Below, in pieces: positions 25,301 through 31,121 of a stretch of DNA of 64,000 nt. How positions within the stretch are numbered: the stretch's first letter is position 1; each line of letters opens with the position of its first letter. Source of the stretch: Beduini massiliensis (GTDB lineage Bacteria > Bacillota_I > Bacilli_A > Erysipelotrichales > Coprobacillaceae). A program made the position numbers and the translations under genes. Location of the stretch: assembly GCF_000829905.1 (NCBI RefSeq), contig NZ_CDPP01000006.1, positions 765,177-829,176 of the forward strand, given 5' to 3'. The notes under the pieces are model-generated. The model was not told the DNA's origin, did not search any database, and worked only from the letters and a program-made list of their open reading frames with translations.

Positions 25301-28300
25301 TATGGGGGATGATGCAATCCGTCAAAACGTAGCCGCTTATACAGGATGGAATACCTTTGCCGTTCAAGCAAGACAGGATGCAAACCCAACATCAGTTGTA
25401 GAATCTCCACGTGCAGGTGTCTATTTGAATGCACCGGTAGAAAAAGGCTACATCGGAAGCTATGTCTGGTATGATGCTAACTACAATGCGGCTATTGATG
25501 AAGGCGAATATGAACGTCGTGATGATGGACGTCTGATCTTCAAGAATAAAACAAAAGATTTGGATTATGACGGTATCTATGATGATCCGGGAATCAATGG
25601 CGTGCTAGTCGAACTTCTTTCAGAAAACGGTTATCCGGTAAATAAACTGGGTGAAGCTGTGGTAGAAGAAGAAGGAACAGGTAAATTCATTCTGATTGAT
25701 GAAGCTACCGGGTTGAAAAAGAAAGACGTTAACGGAACTTATCTTTATACGATTAACGGACCTGCAACGTATACAACCGAAGCAGATGCTTATGGCAATA
25801 ACGGATATTTCATTATCTCGAATGTAACACCGGGCAACTATAAGCTAAGATATACATTCCCTGAAAAAACATACAACACTCACGCTTTAACCACTCTTGA
25901 AATAGGGGATACAAAAGCGAAGATGGATGTTTATCGTGATGGGGATACCCTGCCGGATTTAGGAAACCCGGGAACCGGGGATGTAGAAAGTGATGCACAA
26001 ACAGTCACCAATAAATTAGTGGTACAAACAGCAGACAGTATTAAGATAGAAGCTATCGGCAGTGATCCAAGCCAATATGCGGCCTATGATGAAAAAATGA
26101 CATCATATAATGTCGGTGTTTCAAGAGCATATGTATATGGAGGAACAGCATGGGTGGATGAAACTCCTGATCTATCCGATACAAGCAATGTGATTAGTAA
26201 TGGGTTAATCGATCCATCAGAAAAGCGTTTGGAAAATGTGGACATTACATTCTATGAATTAACGGACACAGGTTTAGTATTAGCTAAGAACGCAGACGGT
26301 CAGGATGCTGTTACAAAGAGTGATGTCAATGGATACTTTGAAATGAGCCTATATCCTGAACGCAGTTATTTAGCTGTGGCAAGCACTGTTAATACGGATG
26401 GTGTCTATAAACCATCTCCGATTACGATCAATACCGATCCAAAGGTACAAGATGATGATAACGATTTAACTTTATCAAGTGATAAAAAAACAAACCAGAC
26501 TTTTGTCTTTACTACAGGAGTAGAATTTGATGCAAGCAGTAAACCAATACTGGATGCAAATGGAAATTATTATGGTGTCTATAATCATCTTGGTTTAGGA
26601 TTTGTTGAAGCAGGACGAGGGTACATCGGTAAATATGTATGGAATGACATCACATATGATGGACTTCGAGGAAATTATATTGATGCTAATCATCAAGTGG
26701 TCAGTGAACCGGGAATGGAAAATATCAAATTAATATTAGAAAGATATTATTTTGATGACGCGGAAAATGCATGGAAACCTGTTCCGGAAGCAGTAACGGC
26801 ATATGAACAACTGACCAATTCAGGAGGATCATATACATTCCAGAATATTAAGACAACCTATACATTAGATGGCAATGTTTATCTTGCCGGATATAAATTG
26901 AAAGTAGATATGAGTACATTGCCAGAGCATTATACAATTACTAAATTCAATATGAATAACGGGTTAGATGACAGTAAACTGCCGATCTCAACAACAGATG
27001 GATATTTAGATGTTACTCAAGATACGGATTCTGCAGGAATGATCATTATCGCAGAAAAGGCTGATAATGATACGCCAAATGAATATGTGAATACACATGA
27101 AGGAATTCGATATGACATTTCTAACGGAAAGATGATCTTAAACTTAGACTTGGGATTGACATCCATTGATACATCAACAATCATCGGAACCATTTGGGAT
27201 GATAAGAATTATGATGGATTACAAAACCAATATAAAGATGAACATGATCAATTAATAAATGAACCGGGAATAAGTAATGTATCCCTCCATTTAGAACAAT
27301 ATTATTATCATAATGGACAATGGATACAAAAATCAGACTATATATCACCGACAGCCCTTACAGATGCAGATGGTCATTATGTGTTTGATGATGTAGAATC
27401 AAATATTATCGTTGACGGTGAGCGCTATGTGACTGGTTATAAAGTGAAAGTAAATCAACTGCCAGCCGATTATGCGGTAAGTAAATATCGAGTAGGCAGT
27501 GATGATACAGTCAATAGTGATTTAAAAGAAAACAATTTGTATTTGAATGCGGATGATGAATACATCATAGTCGCTAAAGAAGTAACGAATGTTGATTATG
27601 ATCAAGATTACGTTATTCAAAATAATCTTGGAAAATATGATGTCAATAAAGTCACCCATCGAACCGACTATGATGGTGGATTAATCAAATTTGAAAAAGC
27701 AGATCTCAAAGGAACCATTTGGGAAGATAAAAACTATAATGGACTTTTAGATACGTATAAAGATGACAGCGGTAATGTCTTTGATGAACCGGGAATTGCC
27801 AATGTTGATCTGCAGCTGCAGCAATATTATCTGGATGGAACAGTATGGAAAAAAGTTCCGGAAGCTCAATGGAATCCACTAACGCATCAAGCAGCTACGG
27901 ATACTGACGGTAACTATATCTTTGAGGATTTAGACACGTATGTTCATATCAACAATCAAAATTATTTAGCTGGGTATCAGGCAAATGTATTAAGAGTTCC
28001 TGATGCTGAAAAATATGCAGTTACCCTATACAAAGTTCCTGTAACAGGGGATGCAAGAAACAGTGATTTATCAAAAGATTATCAAATTCATGAAAGCACG
28101 GACTATTTAGTAATTGCAGATGAAGTTGCTGTGGGAAGTGTGGAAAATACACCATATATCATTAATGTAAATGGAAAACGCTATGACTTTATTACTGCAA
28201 AAGACAATATTAATAATGATGGTGGATTGGTCCAATATGAAAAATCTGCGATTAGAGGAAATGTGTTTGAAGATGAAGATTATGATGGTATCTATGACAC

Positions 28301-31082
28301 TGAAGAAAATTACGCAAAAATAAAGGAAGCTGCAGACAATGGAACACCATTGGAAGTGACATTAAAAGGCTATTATCAGGATGAAAATGGCATCTGGCAA
28401 GTGAGATTGGATGAATATGGTAATGCCTATGAACGAAAAGTATTAGTTGATGATCATGGTGAATATGTATTCAGTCAAGTTGATACGCAGATTTATGCGT
28501 CTGGTAAACATTATCTTGCCGGATATCAGCTGTTTATAAACACTATTCCAGATGGCTATGGATCAACTCGTTATTTAATGAATAACGGAAAACAAGACAG
28601 TGCCTTATATAAAGACGGTAATCTGTTATCCATCACAAAGACAACATCGGATAAAGGGTATCTTGGATCAAGCTTTGAAGAATTAAATGGTTACATTATT
28701 CCGGCTTATCACAATGCAGAAACAGACAGTGTTAATGCGGCAACTGTAATTAATGGTTATGATATTGTAAGGTCCAGAGATATAGATCATTATAATATCG
28801 GATTTACCGATAAAGTCGGTGGACAAATCAAAGGAACATTATTTGATGATGAAAACTATAATGGGTTCTTTGATAAGAATGAAGCAGGTATTAATGGTAT
28901 TGATGTTTATCTTGAACAATATTTCTTATTAGATGATGGAACATGGTCATTAAATAAAGAAGATTATGCTCAGACCCAAACACAAACAATAAACGGAAAA
29001 GACGGAATATTCTTGTTTGATGCAGTACCGACCCATATAACCTTAGCTGATGGCAGCGTACACTTAGCTTCATATAAAGTGAAAGTGGGAGATATCCCAG
29101 AAGAGTATGGCATCACTTACTTAAATATGCGCAGTCAAGATTCAACGGATTTATATGATGAAACAAGAGACAGTGATCTCATCGCAGATACACATTACCT
29201 GACTTTAGGGGATGGAAAGAAAGCCAGTGATGAATATATTTTGACAGCTTATCCATTGAAGGAAAATGATCCACGTAATGAAGATTACATCTATACTTAT
29301 AATGGACAGGACTATGATATTTTGGATAATCAAACGATTAATGACTTTGATGGTGGATTGGTTCAGTTTAAATTAGGAAGTATAGAAGGAGATGTTTGGC
29401 TAGATAGCAGTGATAACTTGGAGACAAGCTATAACGGTATTAAAGATCCAAATGAAAAAGGCATTGCAGATCAAAGTGTTATCTTATCTCAATACTTATT
29501 GAAGAATGGTAAATGGGAATTAGTAGAAGATGGAGACCGCTCAACTTTAACAAATGAAAACGGGCATTATCTGTTTGCAGATTTACCGGTGTATAAGAAA
29601 GAGGATGATGGTACACGATATCTCTATGGCTATCAGTTGAAGTTGGAAACAATGATAGAAGAATACGCTGTGACAAAATATCGTCAAGGTGATGATCCGG
29701 TAAAAGACAGTGATTTAAACGTAGAAACATCAAGTATGACTAAAGCTGATGAATATATTATTTTAGCTCACGATGCAACTCATGACGACTATATGAATAA
29801 GCCATATACAATCAAAGTAGATAACGGATGGTTTAAATCTGCCAGCTACTATGACATTTTAGTGGGTGAGCATAATAAGGATTACAGTGCCGGATATGTG
29901 GAATATCAATTAGGAAGCATTGAGGGGATTGCATTTGAAGATGAAGATTATGACGGAATTTATAATAATGGCGATCAAGTTAAAGCGGAAGTACTGGTAA
30001 AATTAAAACGCTATTATTACAAAAGTGATGAAAGAAAATGGATTGAAGATAACCGCAGTCCAAGAGTCATTGCCGATGAAGAAAGACCGGAAAGCATTTA
30101 TCGTCAGCTGCTCACTGATCAAAACGGACATTATATCTTTGATAATTTAGAGACCTATAAAGAAATGGATGGAAAACGCTATATTTATGGGTATAAATTA
30201 TGGATAGATGATATTCCTCAGGGAATTGCCGCAACAAAATATCAGCAAAATAATGGTGAAAAGGACAGTGCTTTAAAAGCAGATACGAAGCAGTTAATAA
30301 AGAGTGATGTATCATTGCCGGAAATAAACGATGGATATTTGACAGTCGCTGAAAATGTCAGTCAGGAATCTTATCAGAATGCACATTATGTAATTGGAAA
30401 ATATGATACGATTGCCGCTAAATCATTAACGGATTATAATGCCGGATTTACAACGATTGATACGGGAAGCATCGCCGGAATTGTATGGGAAGATGCTGAT
30501 CAAGATGGTATTCGCCATGAAAGTGAAAAAGGAATGGCAGGTATCGAAGTAACTTTGGAAACTTACTATTACCAGAATGGAAAATGGCAGGAATTAAAGG
30601 ATAAGATCGCATTGAAAGCGACAACAAGTGAAGAAGGTAAATATGAATTTAATCACTTGCCAACTTATGGCTATATAAATGAAGAACTTGTTTTATATGG
30701 GTATAAAGTAAAAATAGAGAATTATCCAAAAGATTATAAAGTAACCAGTTATCATGCCAATGATATGTATTTAGACAGTGACCTAAATGGCAATACCGGC
30801 TATTTATCAGAGTATGAAGAATTAATGGTCTTAGCTTCAAAAGCAGATCAGACGATTGATCCAATGTATACAATAAACGGCTATAACATTGTGAAAGGGT
30901 CTGATATCCGTGATTTAGATGCCGGATTCGCATTATTTGATCCAGAATATGAAACGGTAATTGAAAATGTAGATACTGGAGATCGAAATCAGATGATGGG
31001 GGCAGTAGGATTGCTCGCATTATCCGGAATAGCATTCCTGATGCTAGGCAGAAAGAAAAAAGAAAATGATGAGAAGGAGTAA
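10305..31082 (+). CDS. Giant (6,925-residue) cell-wall-anchored multidomain surface protein, SdrD-B type
   Basis: One frame of 20,778 bases without a stop, starting after GGGAGGA. Residues 1-39 form a signal peptide (KKLLRK, hydrophobic core, cleavage after VSA). The long middle region is rich in Asp, Asn, Tyr and Thr. It consists of beta-type modules with recurring phrases such as DIVIKKAQW/EIIFKSFKNN and GDTVNYYLSGFKNTGN (DUF11-like). From residue ~5,048 come ten SdrD-B/Cna-B-like modules with calcium-loop motifs like DYDGIYDDPGINGV. The last eight are an extended ~180-residue version. The end carries NVDTG at residues 6,888-6,892, a hydrophobic helix and GRKKKENDEKE, so sortase anchoring is expected. 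A role in adhesion or as a stalk is inference; no ligand can be named. A weak hairpin overlaps the stop. Confidence 0.93.
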   Translation: MNGFSVKKLLRKAKQIVSVLLVFALVFTTLEMRTFFVSAEERTSDACGNPAVKVYLSNWSGGNPTSQSMTSLLGKKDEFRVDIVMEGEFDKGKADKLNLKIDLPYFYYNDDNELIITYDINKVPESQRGENLMGIQAKIVANGDYDLPAISNGSKEYAYRGPFIINGEQSLIAGSPQTLTIAASFYGNVPENAAANIQVGGGYKIYQNESDERCEVNYSVAPGASENSIYTLINSNLAWESSINQVERPVVWDKYNYFTYKVTMKNVSTDEDSYFSDFDFNFMVPSVQEKEFGTLDEDIMAWHYNENGDPIKNEDFTIADHSYVGVPNQGGVLVYDVTDKTAEELAEWDLSEYSNVKDSPMYYHYSNNRTINIPVTDKKIMMGEERTYYVAIPFPNNIPDSLGDMFTTQYIPTIYFNKGLSWSKTTSIDTYFGKPAPGFTHEKYVLDQNGQKTDHIEVAIGDTVNYYLSGFKNTGNLPAFNPVVMDTLPQSFDLKNLLIEMDFSQEDPTYIPVLEEWFKKDNLAEFEFKKSDGTLEYVSFGQFSEDSDTATSKVWSLHMDGKIKNYLDSNPGTEFTGQMRFNLAKKISVNQTFNGRIVVNGEAPILDSYLNTLDTNYEMWIYVVRDGDYTVTEKTVQQDTAQVDAIPGNPEIYVDAYHYDGTNYIYNNPLNAVANQADTGFRYQLGNNSISQIIPAIFKSGDLLDGNGLGLVADSIKFSPELVKNSVIEKVILTNTRGNKVEISGSTLTVDGSGAIIIDKSQWSTIGNLGHVEIKFKSFKNNITLADSLIMINGTLNMVGSLTVKGSFETQYNDINVDKYVEQSATINITPGDPLIDVDAFHYDETNGYSFGDPLGAAVNNGNSGYRYRLGNASVSQIAPASFTSGNMISGGNGLIVDAVTLSARLLDVSDIDTVIIRDSSGSPVTIPFTSLTTNDNGDIVIKKAQWNTLRNFQNIEIIFKSFKNNIAIQDDIYILVNGTPNVSGDLTVTGTFKTQYGNIFDKTATDTGTLSVQAINPVLTGKSFDAKGNYSGINTPTTLPANISRLTVANNEDNNGYEFEVGNGSNSDVGAANVTIDLTGNVGDKNVCSQTFFDWLFDRRDSSCLPMIKGFDTSDIYLSSNYELVGEIDNIQIFDWDQDPKKDTPKLTLALDDIQKAPDGRLVIDKTTIDNAGIERLLFIRIEFKDFYGQSNAGNPEMLKINIVGNTDWYDDLDALLTFNPENSTMADQTKSVTAGLTIKRPGLMLHTDIYYYENTLETSELSSVNSDGNLMRLGIPYDRNFKYRVSIENTEISHLDDVDLLIELPINGNTGDEANTGFHTTKVIFNKKLFEQFTEFKTLTLFDRNDLDHGIEFIYDKTTETFISSEYGAISFNSDGELVFDQLASIGINELGQVALSGLDVVLKNEDTINAWVDFYGYSDSNFGTENIIKASAENYINSIRDDQHKISSSDTAISTVSKMYFDTILTAGYKDSEIGDRFDQTSTQVEDVRGGYRYQYSNYNPSDSVSFKDDSELDIGYKAIGSYMLDFRQYLNVGYNYPIDSNPLDGYGGYQSQEHQGMNYIYTQSFNTAANLEMTMNLPADKFDTYYVKVHPRAIDYLQSITVTRSDGTTVTLERKDWISEVGNGIETDPDGNHYFRINLVNDNTNLYDTVATGSANTDYYKSPIDYEAVNPVTSVVFNLNINQTESSDGVNANDPDFGSWYDPNNQKTKYMFEVTGRFYETGKAEATAATQLTVGGDRSKVRVDSADKNDRSEWSYKNYYIYKYNYYYNQYGTAEYDARHLKSTAWVNVRNDTNKVLKGVHDNPNLDADIDVEYGKKDYFSVSFYRESLARNHDYVSGNYGWTYQDLDDFVNKISFADEVILKDTLPKIRTDEQNGYYGFLTEDISIPEALYKYVDRIEIIKQHVEKDPNSSLIPDSGDGMKGYKTTLDNANPIIVTKDDLGSADENGYYQIKFQYKERDEYAVSSGNNDIVLEKNDYIYNYKIILKNIPGNGDYAKELLGNADLKEADLHGTSSDVDIKVGGYVYLIKSINPVNDAINTIGSTLKNDYDQSALIPQNEDTAYLMGFRIPFKAGFALEGLSSGIQYDYESGDDPSQGIIANITPHKTSFGVKIWNQTDGGDTKNKATRIKQVDASVTLDSRYNMKAIDFPKEFIEGSWFNIDSITLNYPTKSGSKNTLLDYDADNTNSLDLALYLTKSGDPDEHYEFNVDQFIRDQINEFSTYKVENSAETYIKEHINSFTVTMSAVNPDTEDDETLLASSQYLTVNKAAGYTFTYNGVWVDRTETDVKKDEWTGTSRPNFGMTPNTYPTLGASHSMNATFTPADFNAENYQGNLTGTTPSASSTIANLVGKMNVAMERGKVLNINGTDVNTFAYDRHLDEASNVNVESPVANGKLIPHDYVDYMLTVGAGGDSAIPLQHTDMRFTAPVGQRIIGWEIYSNSTVIAADDITATVKDGGNDLEFKKASYYIKDSKDNDTNYKEINISIGNETKSELDNQIQKGQEIKIVVYTQTTNELKDSNGNPNYEEKVITAKYEVVSKPKHTYSQYSITGNNNSNASWGSTAYSNANDVAYYRNRTDFYRRNGTPYTGSDYTSIITSNVKFKEKIDDLWFDYVYDDPTSQYDGQPMTLKVTGKKGTTKVDVTNNTKHNAKEITLEVSFLSKVTRSDGTIDYFKGFELNKKPEFKYPVTMTSTKPIKVEYLFEINGKDEWIDGDEVQEKSSDSIQPIADTYYTVDAKKIRWTYYDVPAVGSDGKEVTFATTSDPFIFVGTGRYNDIRQNDSYQIADRFEMVMAGTITPIHEHNILIDNTIGNDVTSINVVEEVKFQGAGQIAKEIARERPVLTYQTQIFNTEDEAMVIYDPNNQAKQKKSYRPNDTMWYKLSVINNKLNASNASSSYQGVLLNPVFYDKIPEYVTADIDNIKLRWRDKNGNIRSDIPDLKIKEYDINSVPDYGGDMVVPKGSPKESVGSNITGKAFDDIKPTEANSTKINYKVYEFSFANDVRLEVGESIEIWYEATAREENLPMVYTNDDGNIYPEYYPKMGEYYQTAFGNGSYSIAGWPLVSGGRTGALGDGYIRSVDNSGILMDMNYLIHDAGITGTVNANVDKWEFLRGATTYIPGTATNDTNALALFGNNNTVMDYDSASGSIYQAVKYVPTVTGKDLDVLPTGIQYQGANNANRDQYEYVVKPRTDVTKTAWDNKTKEQQTPIVWSEARTHLQAAWLATSSEIIPTRGALESDINYADHAKEYLGNRFSKIKKWDKSNPNYGFYQRINYGDAERQTLFMDDCISTLEYKETYTARLSAYNYGDWQLDGVEFIYVLPNGMAPQLDENGKMTIKASTLTGGDSLNPIYSAIDNGKISVEVLQEPGGINSGYLTPRKIQDPFLVDDRTNTTTDVYSHNPDYYTASEAESWVIKITVNQELSKWFNRESNKGYILNVDIDCFVETVSDNEYWYDKVFAAPVKTANSQYSQILDITVWQGSTKDKVYDPVNGLLSTQYGGMDYLWDGYDNSSGDADGFDAMTAYNSGSPNMPYINGFNIQNNEVFINKDVNGEIVSGDMKAYYSSGKTDVYASTGTRAKKRKPLIRTWTTIGSDLDGRNIEDYYLNAELDNSLMNIHVENNYYWNDLSTNFNSPMNGGYPDSSSTMRHLHNYSTDGGNKGTFFYPVITNILPENIVPKDINGKLYTTNNSENATRQLSWKLFDGKTNLPIDAERNLYSSVVEYIEIDKEDGSGKEGRYKITFYQDQSVRGDTLDAKIVSGDSRVFSFDFTNVDVPDDMTQDGEKNSELLAQYQTNNTFVTSQLPGFKFITDEDIKKNLYSVGALWNPYYAGRYNTGDTRKEAVYNTVSVPGSSLTTSGGTLPNNKVSKLGTQYSIIDAVEDGGVKRYDETDTFNLEDYTHIRTGLNLNDAQKDFNLSGALTHNAITGETIFEEGVTTSMRIRVKYARMETEIYVSDDVDVLGMRDDETKDGIDHYPTINFDDPDYVKNDLDHKQFGDYLWYTTKVMNQPENAEDYAHSGDVLHSKISIAIKLPSNVSYEEDYYLEFEDSLGQKVRITKEDIDSGNPLRTKGWQIELMNHVIDPDTLEETLVFDVITAGEAESYQDYYDGKNLPGYFASGSTFDFKVKTVIDHLEAPDTLLVGEDYWDENYAAKSYVTLKDTGGNYLNIPGLIEIPLDLVGFKRKETDQEKEASIPDDVDIDHNYDGDLKDIYATDLSARVTVLKPSSTTRLDTSIKRTLISNPDAGIVVAEDPSIKGATLMNIYIDQVVNLSAAVPEFIIDYRVPSRGTELGTLYEAPMTAKSILSMIKEIRTGVWELPEPDQYTGSASLDELKDKLRVHIYVLTNDNPPETAYINPGNSGDYTASQWKDLGSYGLTENAVIDLEDKDYSSNITQIRYVIKAEGDIKETVKYPVPKGFRLSVDADPSTNGKQEMDEIDPNRENTKELPQSIKDNAAYVRLSSAHMDGSSKRLHLNNFATGWSRYDDSQYGATSTAARAGYYVNAELPYMQVDLKPYYFHRYQKEDKTYGFEWSDTDMLIKQNFSTMLKYKASIHNLTDAEIEAAGFKDETQDNLSKPQISTVLPYLEDILDTNYEYVDVHSIEYQDSFVHDDYASTERLERKQSQWTYYVLDEAGNIVTNSKIKSVDFVSYSKSADLSGVDRKILTWSFDGFLEPGQTIVVDYMVPLATKDFGMTSSDLMKCSIYGYKQGSLKPFIPKIENSNETYAFEIDKRDINNNGMTTSEATLVKGVGGISFESRKAMNRLKFSYSEYDTAGFETTRPSLVPEGTDYQFKSIILNPDIYGTPGYKEMIIYDVLPYADDQNIVNAQNKDDPNSLGADRGSKWNGWVIPDSVKLLRMETPSSGGIITKELTDGTECEIWVGPFEKIGSQINVKQISDLPAFKDTSNTEFYSKMYTDPVMRSQYFVRLSDLKAVEATDPEAYSMLSKNIQAIWAQVADEKDLGLDGGVKFELNYYLHSPLNLPQYNGAVTSDMGDDAIRQNVAAYTGWNTFAVQARQDANPTSVVESPRAGVYLNAPVEKGYIGSYVWYDANYNAAIDEGEYERRDDGRLIFKNKTKDLDYDGIYDDPGINGVLVELLSENGYPVNKLGEAVVEEEGTGKFILIDEATGLKKKDVNGTYLYTINGPATYTTEADAYGNNGYFIISNVTPGNYKLRYTFPEKTYNTHALTTLEIGDTKAKMDVYRDGDTLPDLGNPGTGDVESDAQTVTNKLVVQTADSIKIEAIGSDPSQYAAYDEKMTSYNVGVSRAYVYGGTAWVDETPDLSDTSNVISNGLIDPSEKRLENVDITFYELTDTGLVLAKNADGQDAVTKSDVNGYFEMSLYPERSYLAVASTVNTDGVYKPSPITINTDPKVQDDDNDLTLSSDKKTNQTFVFTTGVEFDASSKPILDANGNYYGVYNHLGLGFVEAGRGYIGKYVWNDITYDGLRGNYIDANHQVVSEPGMENIKLILERYYFDDAENAWKPVPEAVTAYEQLTNSGGSYTFQNIKTTYTLDGNVYLAGYKLKVDMSTLPEHYTITKFNMNNGLDDSKLPISTTDGYLDVTQDTDSAGMIIIAEKADNDTPNEYVNTHEGIRYDISNGKMILNLDLGLTSIDTSTIIGTIWDDKNYDGLQNQYKDEHDQLINEPGISNVSLHLEQYYYHNGQWIQKSDYISPTALTDADGHYVFDDVESNIIVDGERYVTGYKVKVNQLPADYAVSKYRVGSDDTVNSDLKENNLYLNADDEYIIVAKEVTNVDYDQDYVIQNNLGKYDVNKVTHRTDYDGGLIKFEKADLKGTIWEDKNYNGLLDTYKDDSGNVFDEPGIANVDLQLQQYYLDGTVWKKVPEAQWNPLTHQAATDTDGNYIFEDLDTYVHINNQNYLAGYQANVLRVPDAEKYAVTLYKVPVTGDARNSDLSKDYQIHESTDYLVIADEVAVGSVENTPYIINVNGKRYDFITAKDNINNDGGLVQYEKSAIRGNVFEDEDYDGIYDTEENYAKIKEAADNGTPLEVTLKGYYQDENGIWQVRLDEYGNAYERKVLVDDHGEYVFSQVDTQIYASGKHYLAGYQLFINTIPDGYGSTRYLMNNGKQDSALYKDGNLLSITKTTSDKGYLGSSFEELNGYIIPAYHNAETDSVNAATVINGYDIVRSRDIDHYNIGFTDKVGGQIKGTLFDDENYNGFFDKNEAGINGIDVYLEQYFLLDDGTWSLNKEDYAQTQTQTINGKDGIFLFDAVPTHITLADGSVHLASYKVKVGDIPEEYGITYLNMRSQDSTDLYDETRDSDLIADTHYLTLGDGKKASDEYILTAYPLKENDPRNEDYIYTYNGQDYDILDNQTINDFDGGLVQFKLGSIEGDVWLDSSDNLETSYNGIKDPNEKGIADQSVILSQYLLKNGKWELVEDGDRSTLTNENGHYLFADLPVYKKEDDGTRYLYGYQLKLETMIEEYAVTKYRQGDDPVKDSDLNVETSSMTKADEYIILAHDATHDDYMNKPYTIKVDNGWFKSASYYDILVGEHNKDYSAGYVEYQLGSIEGIAFEDEDYDGIYNNGDQVKAEVLVKLKRYYYKSDERKWIEDNRSPRVIADEERPESIYRQLLTDQNGHYIFDNLETYKEMDGKRYIYGYKLWIDDIPQGIAATKYQQNNGEKDSALKADTKQLIKSDVSLPEINDGYLTVAENVSQESYQNAHYVIGKYDTIAAKSLTDYNAGFTTIDTGSIAGIVWEDADQDGIRHESEKGMAGIEVTLETYYYQNGKWQELKDKIALKATTSEEGKYEFNHLPTYGYINEELVLYGYKVKIENYPKDYKVTSYHANDMYLDSDLNGNTGYLSEYEELMVLASKADQTIDPMYTINGYNIVKGSDIRDLDAGFALFDPEYETVIENVDTGDRNQMMGAVGLLALSGIAFLMLGRKKKENDEKE
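12246..13350 (+). repeat. Tandem duplication inside the giant gene (two ~184-residue modules)
   Basis: Two units of about 552 bases start at 12246 and 12798. Both read GNP/GDP, then DAYHYD or DAFHYD, YRYRLGN-like, VSQIxPAxF, an isoleucine-rich strand pair and FKSFKNNI. They differ at many positions, so the duplication is not recent. More divergent copies seem to follow from about 13350 and 14040. Confidence 0.75.
25446..26616 (+). repeat. First two SdrD-B-like modules of the giant protein
   Basis: Module one starts GYIGSYVWYD near residue 5,048 and has the calcium-loop phrase DLDYDGIYDDPGINGV. Module two starts AYVYGGTAWVDE near residue 5,275. They lack the long YLAGYKLKV-type extension found in the eight modules that follow. 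Confidence 0.65.
26617..30955 (+). repeat. Array of eight extended SdrD-B-like modules
   Basis: Units begin near 26617, 27181, 27706, 28251, 28825, 29374, 29908 and 30463, which is 175-191 residues each. Each has I-x-G-x-V/I-W/F-x-D, an acidic loop of the DYDG type, a Tyr-rich strand (LEQYYYxNGxW), YxFDxL, YxxGYKLKV, P-x-Y-x-V-T-K-Y and a D-S-D/A-L phrase. Copies are clearly related but well diverged at the protein level. Confidence 0.8.
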
Positions 31083-31100
31083 GCGTATACTCCTTTTCTC
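31071..31100 (+). terminator. Hairpin at the end of the giant gene (weak terminator)
   Basis: AAGGAGTA pairs with TACTCCTT and an outer GAG/CTC extends the stem. The T-run is short and interrupted, so readthrough into the next gene is likely. Confidence 0.45.
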
Positions 31101-31121
31101 TTCGTTATTAGGAGGGATAGA

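Noticed and set aside
26617..30955. CRISPR-like or DNA-level tandem array
   Set aside because: The repeats are protein modules of 525-574 bases, diverged in DNA, without short identical repeats and spacers. No CRISPR array was seen anywhere in the window.
30649..31035. 128-residue minus-strand frame opposite the end of the giant gene
   Set aside because: Histidine- and leucine-rich antisense reading of the repeat region; typical shadow of Asp/Asn/Lys-rich coding sequence.
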